The notes under the pieces were generated by a model, which searched no databases, had not been told where the DNA came from, and saw only the letters and a program-made list of their open reading frames with translations. Below, piece by piece: positions 9,072-16,625 of a stretch of DNA of 64,000 bases. A program made the translations under genes and the position numbers. Numbering within the stretch: the first letter of the stretch is position 1; each line of letters begins with the position of its first letter. Source of the DNA: Nonlabens sp. (GTDB lineage Bacteria > Bacteroidota > Bacteroidia > Flavobacteriales > Flavobacteriaceae); contig JAHDIQ010000003.1 of the NCBI GenBank assembly GCA_020630715.1, positions 1 through 64,000 of the forward strand, read 5' to 3'.

Positions 9072-9097
9072 TATTTCGCTTTCGCGAAAGCGAAATA
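9072..9097. repeat. Extended copy of the iterated palindrome (26 bp)
   Basis: The core GCTTTCGCGAAAGC is at 9078-9091, and the perfect palindrome extends to 26 bp. It is intergenic, between two minus-strand genes, and is the longest copy in the window. Confidence 0.95.
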
Positions 9098-9139
9098 TCA
9101 ACAGGTTAATTTATACCTAGCAAACATTTAGAGAAAGCA

Positions 9140-9182
9140 TCTCACTGAGCTTGCCAAAGTATCGAGATGAATCGATACCGAA
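9140..9182. repeat. Degenerate CTTCGACAAGCTCAGTG-type intergenic repeat
   Basis: The stretch CACTGAGCTTGCCAAAGT, followed by TATCGA...TCGATA, resembles the dispersed repeat seen in many bacterial intergenic regions. A more degraded relative lies at 26588-26634. The likeness is by eye only. Confidence 0.35.
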
Positions 9183-9194
9183 AGAATCAACTCA

Positions 9195-10145
9195 TCACAA
9201 GCGATTTATAAAATTCACCATAGTTGTTATTAACTCTGTATGAATAGGGAAATTAGGATCACTATAACTTTTTGCAGCGACTAGATCGTCTTCTGGTACT
9301 TCTTTAAGGACATGATTTAAACCTTTTATAATGGTGAGTTGCGCATCTGGTGCTGCGTTTTTGAGCAGTTGTGCTTGCTCAACAGAAACCTGTTCATCAC
9401 GATCTCCATTAACAATTAAGGTTGGTATTTTTAATTTGCTGATTTCTACAGCAGGATCATAAGCCATCCATGATTCCATGAAAGGTTGCATTTCAGGTGC
9501 TTGTAAACTCATTAAATATGGACTTACATCTGTTATGATCTCTACAGAATCACGCATTTTTTGGAAGGTAGCCGCTGCAACTTTATCTAGTCCTGGTGCT
9601 TGTTTAGCTACTTGTGCGACAATGACCTTATCAATCATTTCACCAGAACCGGCTAGTGAGATAAATCCATCAACGTTGTCATCTATAGCTAGCATTGCAA
9701 CTAGTGATCCCTGACTATGACCAGCAAGAATGATTTTTGAAAAGCTTTTGTCATTTTTAAAATGATCTACTACCGCTTTAGCATCATCTACAAAATCATC
9801 AAAACTAGTATTAGGATCTACCTTTTTCTTTTTAATTTGGGTAACCACACGTTTATCATAGCGATAGGTAGCAATACCATTTTCTTTTAAAAGTAGAGCA
9901 AGCTGTTTATGACTATCGTTTTTAGTCATAGGGCTATTTCCATCGCGATCATTAGGACCACTTCCCGTAAGTAAAATCACTAAAGGTGGCTGTTTGATAT
10001 TTTCAGGTATCCACAAGGTTCCTTGAACGTTGTCATTAATGTTTAATTCATCACTAGCTTCCTTTTTAGGTTGTCCTTTTCCAAAAGCTGATTGAGCCAT
10101 CCCAATAACGGGAAGCAACATCAGAATAATAAATATCTTTTTCAT
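9195..10145 (-). CDS. Secreted alpha/beta hydrolase
   Basis: This is a 316-residue protein with a signal peptide ending near GMAQ (residue ~18), so probably periplasmic. The serine nucleophile is S144 in the elbow AGHSQGS. The acid is probably D248 or D250 in VNGDRDEQV, and the histidine is H278 in GLNHVLKE. An oxyanion-type loop LTGSGPNDRDGN lies at ~59-70. This fits the dienelactone-hydrolase-like or peptidase-S9-like esterase group. The substrate is not predictable. Its start overlaps the SdpI-like gene by 4 bp, forming an operon with the SdpR-like repressor. Confidence 0.85.
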   Translation of the reverse strand: MKKIFIILMLLPVIGMAQSAFGKGQPKKEASDELNINDNVQGTLWIPENIKQPPLVILLTGSGPNDRDGNSPMTKNDSHKQLALLLKENGIATYRYDKRVVTQIKKKKVDPNTSFDDFVDDAKAVVDHFKNDKSFSKIILAGHSQGSLVAMLAIDDNVDGFISLAGSGEMIDKVIVAQVAKQAPGLDKVAAATFQKMRDSVEIITDVSPYLMSLQAPEMQPFMESWMAYDPAVEISKLKIPTLIVNGDRDEQVSVEQAQLLKNAAPDAQLTIIKGLNHVLKEVPEDDLVAAKSYSDPNFPIHTELITTMVNFINRL

Positions 10146-10801
10146 GATTGTGGTATTTTTTTAAAGATCATATAACTGTAAACCATCGTTACTAAAGCCG
10201 TGCCAATTGCGCCTACCAAGGTGATAATCGTTGTGATTTGAGATGATAACGCTAATGCACTAATAATAATTGCGACACCACTTGCCATAAAGGTCCATCC
10301 ACCTAGTCGATGGGTTTTGCGCCATACGGTTTCATTTTCTAAAGTCCATGGCGTACGTATTCCTACAAAGTAATTAGGTTTCATTGCTGGCATGTAATTA
10401 CCTAAAACCACAAATAATAATCCTACTAAAATAAAAACCCATGATGGGTCACCAGCAAAGTCTTCATTGTGATGTTGCGTCATATAGATAATTCCAGTTG
10501 CTAGTAATGTCATAAACAATGTCATAATCATTCGTAGATGAATAAATTTCTTACCCATTTTTTGGATCTGTTTTTTGGGATCTAATTGAGGTAAAAACTT
10601 AAGCAAAACGTAGATTAAACCAGTCATCATTATAGGAATCATCCATAGGGTTTTCTTATTACCATAGCCATCTACTACTCCTTGAGCATTCCAGTGTGTA
10701 GGAATGGTGTCAGGTAAATCGCCATAAATAATAGCGAGATATATAAAGGGAATTAAAGTAAGTACTATAATGACCGTTTCTTCTAGTCGGGTAGTTTTCA
10801 T
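10142..10801 (-). CDS. SdpI family membrane protein (DUF1648)
   Basis: This 219-residue protein has about six membrane segments. The N-terminal part carries the DUF1648 signature (LPDTIPTHWNAQGVVDGYG). The C-terminal part carries the SdpI signature (NYFVGIRTPWTLENETVWRKTHRLGG). In Bacillus, SdpI is both the immunity protein against the SdpC toxin and a signal receptor that binds the repressor SdpR. Here an SdpR-like ArsR gene lies just upstream with a 4-bp overlap, so the receptor/repressor pair is conserved. No sdpC-like toxin gene is visible nearby, so the role may be general envelope sensing. Confidence 0.88.
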   Translation of the reverse strand: MKTTRLEETVIIVLTLIPFIYLAIIYGDLPDTIPTHWNAQGVVDGYGNKKTLWMIPIMMTGLIYVLLKFLPQLDPKKQIQKMGKKFIHLRMIMTLFMTLLATGIIYMTQHHNEDFAGDPSWVFILVGLLFVVLGNYMPAMKPNYFVGIRTPWTLENETVWRKTHRLGGWTFMASGVAIIISALALSSQITTIITLVGAIGTALVTMVYSYMIFKKIPQS

Positions 10802-11061
10802 GAGTCTGTTTTTTTAAGTTGAACAATCCACTGCATTAATTCATCCATCACCGTTGTATTAATAGAATAGGTTACAAATTGACCATCCTTTTGAGAAGTC
10901 ACCAGTCCAGCTTGTTTTAATAAATCTAGATGATGCGATATACTAGGCTTTGAGATAGAGAAGTGCTGTGCAATATCACCAGCATTTAAGTCTTTCTCTT
11001 TTAGCAGTTCTAGAATCTCGCGTCTAGTGGCGTCATTAAGTGCTTTAAATAATCTATTCAA
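10798..11061 (-). CDS. SdpR-like ArsR-family autorepressor
   Basis: This 87-residue winged-helix protein resembles Bacillus SdpR along its whole length (NRLFKALNDATRREILELL, DIAQHFSISKPSISHHLDLLKQAGLV). The recognition helix lies near residues 37-50. No metal-binding Cys pair is present, as expected for SdpR rather than metal-sensing ArsR. The only start fitting the family is TTG at 11061. That codon falls inside a TACTTTTG sequence which looks like a -7 box, so this box cannot serve this start. The gene heads the sdpR-sdpI-hydrolase operon and probably represses it. Confidence 0.85.
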   Translation of the reverse strand: MNRLFKALNDATRREILELLKEKDLNAGDIAQHFSISKPSISHHLDLLKQAGLVTSQKDGQFVTYSINTTVMDELMQWIVQLKKTDS

Positions 11062-11132
11062 AAGTAATTAGGTATTTAGACAAATTTCTAAATAAGTATT
11101 CATAAAAACAAATATGTTACACTTTATTAAAA

Positions 11133-11741
11133 TTAAATTTGATCGTAGTATCGTATGATACGTCCATTATCTTTTCCCATAACACTGCGTACGTATGCGC
11201 TAGCGACCTTAATCATGGGAATAGGATTGTGACCTGGGAAGTAATTTTTATATTTTTCATAACCATCTTCAACCATTCCTAATGAAACTACATTTAATCG
11301 TTTTTCATCCGTTAGTTCAAGAGCTGTAGCTCTAGCAAAACTATGAATACCACCGTTTACCATAGCAGCACTAGCAGTTTTAATAACTGGGTCATCTGCA
11401 AGAATTCCTGTAGACAGTGTTATGCTACCGCCTTTATTGAGGTAATTGAGACCTAAACGCACTAAATTAACTTGACCCATTAATTTGCTTTTTAGACCTA
11501 TGTAATAATCATCTTCACTTAATTCTGTAAAAGAAGCCCATTTTGCCTCACCTGCGATACAGACAATAGCGTCTAGTTTTCCAGTTTTTTCAAAAAGTAG
11601 CTTAATAGAATCACTATTAGCTATATCTACTTGATATTCATCTGATGTTCTTCCTGCGACTATGACCTCATGTTCATTTGAAAATGTTGCAACTATTGTT
11701 TTCCCTATGGTACCGTTTCCACCTATGATTAGTATTCTCAT
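11133..11741 (-). CDS. Short-chain dehydrogenase/reductase-like protein
   Basis: This 202-residue Rossmann protein has a GGNGTIG nucleotide-binding turn at residues 7-13 and a conserved D of the second strand (VDIANSDS). The usual SDR active site is altered: after the Ser strand (SITLSTGIL) the expected YxxxK is replaced by AAMVNGGIHSF. It therefore belongs to the short atypical SDR group lacking the catalytic Tyr, and its reaction is unclear. It is monocistronic, with about 70 bp on either side. Confidence 0.8.
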   Translation of the reverse strand: MRILIIGGNGTIGKTIVATFSNEHEVIVAGRTSDEYQVDIANSDSIKLLFEKTGKLDAIVCIAGEAKWASFTELSEDDYYIGLKSKLMGQVNLVRLGLNYLNKGGSITLSTGILADDPVIKTASAAMVNGGIHSFARATALELTDEKRLNVVSLGMVEDGYEKYKNYFPGHNPIPMIKVASAYVRSVMGKDNGRIIRYYDQI

Positions 11742-11808
11742 AACAAGATTTTAATGTATAAAGGTAACTTTATCTCTATTAAAAAACAGTTATAAAATGT
11801 GAAAGTAA

Positions 11809-12105
11809 TTATCGCTTTGAAACCTTGTTTCCAGAAATGTGACGTTGTCTAGAACAACGGAAACGATCCATCTCTGGATCACGGCTAGCACGATGTTTTG
11901 TAGAACGACCTTGCACGCGAGCGCGCCACATTCTAAAACTGCTTTCCTTCATCTGGTTGCGCATAATCTTAATGACTTCACCTTCTGATATACCGAATTG
12001 TGCTTCTATCGCATCAAATGGTGTGCGGTCTTCCCATCCCATTTCTACGATGCGGTCTATATCGCGTTCTGTAAGATCTTTAAGGATATCTTTTGCTCTT
12101 GCCAT
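11809..12105 (-). CDS. TIGR03643 (DUF2805) family protein
   Basis: The protein has 98 residues from the preferred ATG at 12105 (MARAKDILKDL); the frame itself opens at 12126. The N-terminal half is a helix-turn-helix-like module (ERDIDRIVEMGWEDRTPFDAIEAQFGI). The C-terminal half is very basic (FRMWRARVQGRSTKHRA). The match to the TIGR03643 family is clear, but the family has no proven function. DNA or RNA binding is inferred from the charge and the helix pattern. Confidence 0.8.
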   Translation of the reverse strand: MARAKDILKDLTERDIDRIVEMGWEDRTPFDAIEAQFGISEGEVIKIMRNQMKESSFRMWRARVQGRSTKHRASRDPEMDRFRCSRQRHISGNKVSKR

Positions 12106-12154
12106 AATAACAAAGTCGTGTAACAACCTTTTGAATTACAAAAATGCATCATAA

Positions 12155-12760
12155 CTACAGGACTTTTCTAAAAGTAAGGTTAATACGTTCTCCTATTTGT
12201 CGTTTTGTTTTGGCAATTTGATGCTGGTAGGTATGTTGCGTTTGATCTTTCATGATAAGTAAACTGCCATGATGTAATGGGAATTTAAAACGCCATTCTT
12301 TATTCTCGTTATGACGTAAATGAAAGTACCGCTCTTGTCCAAAACTCAATGAAGCAATCACTGGATTCTCGCCTAAAACCTTTTCATTATCTGCATGCCA
12401 GCCGTTAGAATCCTGACCATTACGATAGCGATTTACCAGACACACATTAAATTCATGACCAGTCGTTTTTTCTATGTCATTTTTGATTTCTAGCAATACT
12501 TCATTCCATGGTAATGCCTTAAAATTGATACCGCTGTAACCGTAGTTAATTCCTTTGTCACCGTACAATTGAGTTAATCGTGGCTCGTCATATTGTTTGC
12601 CATAGACGGTGATTTTGTTTTGACGCCATGGGATCGTGTTGACTAATCTGAATTGTAGTGATTCCGCTTTCGCGAAAGCGTAATACCTACCATCATACTG
12701 TACCGTAGCATCTGGAATTAGTGGAATATCTGAATTAAAAAGCGTGCTCATCGTACCCAA
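12155..12760 (-). CDS. AlkB-like 2-oxoglutarate-dependent dioxygenase
   Basis: This 201-residue Fe(II)/2-oxoglutarate enzyme resembles AlkB/ALKBH2-3 and would remove alkyl groups from nucleic-acid bases by oxidation. Iron ligands are H122 and D124 (WHADNE) and H180 (YQHQI). The 2-oxoglutarate-binding arginines lie in GERINLTFR (R192, R198). The substrate-lid motif LYGDKGINYGYSG resembles eukaryotic ALKBH2/3. Residues 28-32 are AFAKA, encoded by the palindrome at 12666-12679, in the variable N-terminal region before the core. It is monocistronic and no SOS-type site was recognised. Confidence 0.9.
   Translation of the reverse strand: MGTMSTLFNSDIPLIPDATVQYDGRYYAFAKAESLQFRLVNTIPWRQNKITVYGKQYDEPRLTQLYGDKGINYGYSGINFKALPWNEVLLEIKNDIEKTTGHEFNVCLVNRYRNGQDSNGWHADNEKVLGENPVIASLSFGQERYFHLRHNENKEWRFKFPLHHGSLLIMKDQTQHTYQHQIAKTKRQIGERINLTFRKVL
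12666..12679. repeat. Iterated palindrome copy
   Basis: Exact GCTTTCGCGAAAGC inside the AlkB gene, read there as AFAKA. Confidence 0.95.
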
Positions 12761-12828
12761 AAATACATCGTTTTAGGAATGTTTTAGGGAAGTAGGATGT
12801 ATATTGCATAGCTTACAAAATTGAATAT

Positions 12829-13836
12829 ATGTACACATCTCGCATTACCGGAATGGGAAAATACGTCCCAGAAAATGTAGTTACTAACGATGATCTTTCT
12901 AAAGTGATGGATACTAACGATGCCTGGATTCAGGAACGTACTGGTATTAAAGAACGTCGTCATATTAAAAAAGGTGATGGGAATTCTACGGCAGTTATGG
13001 GCGTAAAAGCGGCAAAGATCGCGATAGAACGCGCTGGTATTTCAAAGGATGATATTGAGATGATCGTATTTGCTACCTTATCTCCGGATTATTATTTCCC
13101 AGGTTGTGGAGTACAGGTTCAGGATTTGATGGGAATTCATACCTGTCCAGCGCTAGATGTACGTAATCAATGTAGTGGTTTTGTCTATGCACTTTCTGTG
13201 GCAGATCAGTTCATTAAAACAGGAATGTATAAAAATGTACTAGTCATAGGATCAGAGAATCATAGTGGTGGACTGGATTTTTCTACTCGTGGTCGTGGTG
13301 TGACGGTGATTTTTGGTGATGGTGCTGGTGCAGCAGTGATCTCACGTAGTGATAAAGAAGGTCATGGCGTATTGTCAACGCATTTACATAGTGAGGGAAA
13401 ACACGCGCTAGAATTATCATTAAAAGGTCCATCTACTAATCACTGGGTTCCAGCATTAATAGAGGAGAATCCGCAAGAGGATATTCCATATTATCCATAC
13501 ATGAATGGTCAGTTTGTGTTTAAAAATGCCGTGGTGCGTTTTAGCGAGGTGATTATGGAAGGCTTAAAAACAAATGGACTTGAAGTAACAGATATTGATA
13601 TGTTAGTACCACATCAGGCTAACTTACGTATCTCACAGTTCATTCAAAAGAAATTCAAATTGTCAGACGATCAGGTCTATAATAACATCCAGAAATACGG
13701 TAATACTACCGCGGCGTCTATTCCTATTGCTTTATGTGAGGCATGGGAAGAAGGAAAAGTAAAAGAAGGCGATACGGTGGTACTGGCAGCCTTTGGTAGT
13801 GGATTTACATGGGCTAGTGCGGTGATTAAATGGTAG
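12829..13836 (+). CDS. 3-oxoacyl-ACP synthase III family (FabH-like) ketosynthase
   Basis: This 335-residue thiolase-fold enzyme carries the KAS III triad: C115 in DVRNQCSGFVYAL, H262 in VPHQANLRI and N292 in YGNTTAASIP. The C-terminus ends FGSGFTWASAVIKW, normal for the family. FabH starts fatty-acid synthesis by condensing acyl-CoA with malonyl-ACP. This member lacks the usual fab neighbours and could instead be a paralogue with a different acyl donor. It is monocistronic and followed by a 42-bp palindrome that could act as a terminator. Confidence 0.88.
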   Translation: MYTSRITGMGKYVPENVVTNDDLSKVMDTNDAWIQERTGIKERRHIKKGDGNSTAVMGVKAAKIAIERAGISKDDIEMIVFATLSPDYYFPGCGVQVQDLMGIHTCPALDVRNQCSGFVYALSVADQFIKTGMYKNVLVIGSENHSGGLDFSTRGRGVTVIFGDGAGAAVISRSDKEGHGVLSTHLHSEGKHALELSLKGPSTNHWVPALIEENPQEDIPYYPYMNGQFVFKNAVVRFSEVIMEGLKTNGLEVTDIDMLVPHQANLRISQFIQKKFKLSDDQVYNNIQKYGNTTAASIPIALCEAWEEGKVKEGDTVVLAAFGSGFTWASAVIKW

Positions 13837-13842
13837 ATGATT

Positions 13843-13884
13843 TTATTTTAGAGGTGCGGACTTAAGTCCGCACCTCTAAAATAA
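13843..13884. repeat. 42-bp perfect palindrome, left flank of the transposase remnant
   Basis: A loopless perfect inverted repeat centred on CGGACTTAAGTCCG starts 7 bp after the FabH-like stop. The same 14-bp core recurs at 14418-14437. As RNA it would form a very stable hairpin and could also end transcription. Confidence 0.95.
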
Positions 13885-13977
13885 TCCACTTGTTTCTAAA
13901 ATACAGACTGATCTTTACAGCTAGATTTAAAATTCATTTCATCGTAATTAGACATAACACCGCTTCTTTTTTTAGTT

Positions 13978-14381
13978 TTAAATCTCAAAATCTTCTTCGA
14001 TAGAGTGATTTTTATGATGTTCCTTTTGGTTTTTAATGTATTTAATGATTCTAGGAACATCTTTCTCTTGTATTGAAAATGCGCCATAGCCTCTTTGCCA
14101 AATGAAATGGTCAATTAACAGGTAACTATCGTTAATGATCTTAGCGCTTTTCCCTTTTAATGATTGCATTAATTTAGAAATACTGATTTTTGAATCTAGT
14201 TTTACTAATATATGTACATGATCTTCAACGCCATTTACGGCTAGTGGAATACAATCGTTCTTTATGATGATTTCCCACAATTTGGGGTATAAAACCTTCT
14301 CCACAGCAGTTGAATTTGTGATTTTCTGTTTTTAGTGGTAAAAACAATGTGTATGTAAACCTTTAGTTGATTCTTTGACAT
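13978..14381 (-). pseudogene. IS200/REP-associated (Y1) transposase, frameshifted
   Basis: The C-terminal 108 codons (13978-14304) encode the HUH motif DHVHILVKL and the Y1-transposase tail KYIKNQKEHH, whose Tyr should be the nucleophile. The missing N-terminus lies just upstream in another frame. From an ATG at 14379-14381 that frame reads MSKNQLKVYIHIVFTTKNRK, the typical family opening. The two parts are joined by a single frame change in an A-rich stretch around 14320-14335. The complete protein would be about 134 residues, so the gene is inactivated or is read through by frameshifting. No TnpB gene is present, which favours a RAYT or solitary IS200-like origin. Confidence 0.85.
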
Positions 14382-14417
14382 CAATTAAAGGTAATCCTTT
14401 TCATAGTAATTTTTCAG

Positions 14418-14437
14418 GTTCGGACTTAAGTCCGAAC
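14418..14437. repeat. 20-bp palindrome, right flank of the transposase remnant
   Basis: A perfect inverted repeat with the same CGGACTTAAGTCCG core as 13843-13884 but a different outer stem. Confidence 0.9.
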
Positions 14438-14471
14438 TTGATTGGATTTATGATATTACTATGGTAAAACA

Positions 14472-14499
14472 AAAACCCGAGCCTGCAAGCTCGGGTTTT
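14472..14499. terminator. Bidirectional intrinsic terminator-like hairpin
   Basis: An 11-bp stem (AAAACCCGAGC / GCTCGGGTTTT) with loop CTGCAA has T-runs on both strands. It lies between the transposase remnant and the CoA-binding gene. Confidence 0.75.
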
Positions 14500-14599
14500 C
14501 TAATAACCAAATAATAACACTAACCATTCATTATGAATTATTCGGTTCTTATCTTTATCAAATAAATCAAAAGTAAATCTACCTTCACATAAAAGACGT

Positions 14600-14607
14600 T
14601 ACTTTTG
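14600..14607 (+). promoter_or_regulatory. -7 box (TACTTTTG) of the CoA-binding gene
   Basis: It matches TAnnTTTG and ends 28 bp before the ATG. Confidence 0.5.
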
Positions 14608-14635
14608 ATGAATTGTTACAGCCATTCTATTAAAT

Positions 14636-14998
14636 ATGTCTAAAAAAACCTTAGTACTAGGCGCATCGCTAAAAGAAGAACGTTATTCTAACGTTGCCAT
14701 TTATAGATTGCGTAAGTTCAATATTGAGACTGTTGCCATAGGTATGCGAGAAGGATTAGTAGATGATGTGAAAATTCATAAGGAGTTAATCCCTTTTCAA
14801 GGACTGGATACAGTAACACTTTATTTAAATCCAAAACGTCAGGTAGATTATTACGATTATATTGTTAGTTTAAAACCTAGACGTGTGATCTTCAATCCGG
14901 GAACTGAAAACCCAGAGTTCTACCAGTTGCTTAAAGAAAATAATATTGAGTCTGAAGTTGCTTGTACGCTAGTGCTATTAGGTACAAATCAGTATTAA
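14636..14998 (+). CDS. CoA-binding domain protein (YccU-like)
   Basis: This 120-residue single-domain Rossmann protein opens KTLVLGASLKEERYSN, the nucleotide-binding turn of the CoA_binding_2 family. It continues with FNPGTENPEFYQLLKENNIE and ends with VACTLVLLGTNQY, including a conserved Cys. These stand-alone domains resemble the CoA-binding part of succinyl-CoA synthetase and are thought to bind CoA, but their physiological role is unsettled. It has a consensus -7 box and converges with the SSS symporter gene. Confidence 0.85.
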   Translation: MSKKTLVLGASLKEERYSNVAIYRLRKFNIETVAIGMREGLVDDVKIHKELIPFQGLDTVTLYLNPKRQVDYYDYIVSLKPRRVIFNPGTENPEFYQLLKENNIESEVACTLVLLGTNQY

Positions 14999-15013
14999 TT
15001 TTTTATGGATTAC

Positions 15014-15027
15014 GCTTTCGCAAAAGC
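15014..15027. repeat. Degenerate iterated palindrome (13 of 14)
   Basis: GCTTTCGCAAAAGC lies between convergent genes, 16 bp after the CoA-binding stop. Confidence 0.8.
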
Positions 15028-15041
15028 GTAACAAAACAACA

Positions 15042-16511
15042 TTACATGGTATCTTCTTGTTCTTGCTGACTCAAAAATGACGCAATCCACAAACCTAAAA
15101 ACGTGATTGCGCCATTAAGCAATAGGATAAAAAACCCAAATTCAAACTCGTATAAAGCTTCTGCATAAAAGCTAATTATAAAAGCTAAAAAAGGAGATAA
15201 AATTGCGATAATAGGTGTTGCATAGTGATGTACTTTTAGCCGAGTCACTATCCCAAATGAAAACAATCCTAATAAAGGTCCATAGGTATATCCAGAATAC
15301 ACAAAAAGCTTATTAATCACGCTATCGTCTTTAACTAGGTATTCAAACCCTACGATCACTAGAATTAAAACCACAGAAAATCCTACGTGAATCCATTTAC
15401 GCATTTGGTTTTGTTTTTTTGCCTCATAGTTTTCTTCGATTTTTAAGATGTCTACAGAAAAAGATGTGGTTAATGATGTTAACGCGCTATCTGCACTAGA
15501 ATAGGCTGCTGCTACTAATCCTAGAATAAAGACTAAACCTATTCCTATACCTAATCCAGCATCCAGAGCAATGGACGGAAACAAGGCGTCTTTTTGAGCA
15601 TCAATTCCATTTGTAGAAGCATAAGCAGTTAATAAAACACCTAGACCTAAGAAGATTAGATTCACAAAGGTGAGTACCATCGTAAACCAGAACATGTTTT
15701 TCTGCGCGTCCTTAAGGCTGCGGCAGGTCAAGTTTTTTTGCATCATATCTTGATCTAATCCGGTCATTACAATAGCTATAAAAGCACCTGATATAAATTG
15801 TTTTACAAAATGTTGACCGCTTTTCCAGTCATCAAAAAAGAAAATTTGAGACAAATCACTTTCTGTTATAAAACCAGTTACGGATCCTATGCCGTTTAGT
15901 CCTAAACTATCGCTTACATAATAAATGGCGACACCTACCGCAATAAGCATGAATAAAGTTTGCAAGGTATCTGTCCAAACGATGGTTTTAATACCAGATT
16001 TAAAGGTGTACAACCAGATCAAAATTACAGTGAGAGTTACCGTTTGCCAGAATGAAACGCCCATGGCTTCAAATACAAAAGTCTGTAAGACACCAGCAAC
16101 TAAATAAAGCCTAAAGCTAGCACCTACAATTCTAGAAAGAATGAAAAAACTAGACCCAGTATACTGCGCTGCATTCCCATACCTCTTATCTAAATAAGTA
16201 TAAATAGACGTAAGGTTTAATTTATAATACAATGGCAATAACACCATGCCTATAACAGCATAACCTACAACATAGCCCAGTACCACTTGAAAATAATTCA
16301 TGGCACCAGCTTCTACCGCACCAGGAACAGATATAAAAGTAACACCACTTAACGATGCGCCTATCATCCCAAAAGCCACTACGTACCATGGAGAACTGCG
16401 ATTACCTCTAAAAAAAGTCGCGCTGTCACCTTTTCTTCCTACTAAATAAGATATTGTTATGAGTACTGCAAAGTACAGTACTATGGTAATTAGAATTTGT
16501 GTAGAAGTCAC
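15042..16511 (-). CDS. Sodium:solute symporter (SSS family)
   Basis: This 489-residue integral membrane protein has about 13 hydrophobic segments. SSS hallmarks include SLSGVTFISVPGAVEAGAMN near residues 53-72, DLDQDMMQKNL-type sequence in mid-protein (GLDQDMMQKNLTCRSL) and the Na+-site Ser/Thr-rich helix AAAYSSADSALTSLTTSF. It should import a small organic solute with Na+, but the substrate cannot be told from sequence. It is divergently arranged with recR, an order I recall from other flavobacteria. Confidence 0.88.
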   Translation of the reverse strand: MTSTQILITIVLYFAVLITISYLVGRKGDSATFFRGNRSSPWYVVAFGMIGASLSGVTFISVPGAVEAGAMNYFQVVLGYVVGYAVIGMVLLPLYYKLNLTSIYTYLDKRYGNAAQYTGSSFFILSRIVGASFRLYLVAGVLQTFVFEAMGVSFWQTVTLTVILIWLYTFKSGIKTIVWTDTLQTLFMLIAVGVAIYYVSDSLGLNGIGSVTGFITESDLSQIFFFDDWKSGQHFVKQFISGAFIAIVMTGLDQDMMQKNLTCRSLKDAQKNMFWFTMVLTFVNLIFLGLGVLLTAYASTNGIDAQKDALFPSIALDAGLGIGIGLVFILGLVAAAYSSADSALTSLTTSFSVDILKIEENYEAKKQNQMRKWIHVGFSVVLILVIVGFEYLVKDDSVINKLFVYSGYTYGPLLGLFSFGIVTRLKVHHYATPIIAILSPFLAFIISFYAEALYEFEFGFFILLLNGAITFLGLWIASFLSQQEQEDTM

Positions 16512-16611
16512 GTAGTATTTATTTAAACGCTAAAGTACCATTTATATCAATTTGCAAAAACCTTCTTGTGTTATTCCATTCACACACTTATGAATAACTG
16601 TGAAGTTATTT

Positions 16612-16619
16612 TATCTTCG
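16612..16619 (+). promoter_or_regulatory. -7-like box (TATCTTCG) next to recR
   Basis: A one-mismatch relative of TAnnTTTG ends only 6 bp before the recR ATG, predicting a leader of a few bases at most. Confidence 0.4.
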
Positions 16620-16625
16620 CAAGGC

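Larger units (their letters stand above)
13843..14437 (-). mobile_element. Putative solitary IS200/RAYT-type element bounded by related palindromes
   Basis: The transposase remnant sits between two palindromes that share CGGACTTAAGTCCG, 534 bp apart. Y1 transposases recognise hairpins near element ends, so the palindromes may be the ends or REP-like targets. The true boundaries are not proven. Confidence 0.5.

Noticed and set aside
13843-13884. The 42-bp palindrome as another copy of the GCTTTCGCGAAAGC family
   Set aside because: Its core is CGGACTTAAGTCCG, unrelated in sequence, and it pairs with the transposase remnant.
13896-14114. 72-codon minus-strand frame overlapping the transposase remnant
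   Set aside because: It is out of frame with both recognisable transposase segments and resembles nothing.
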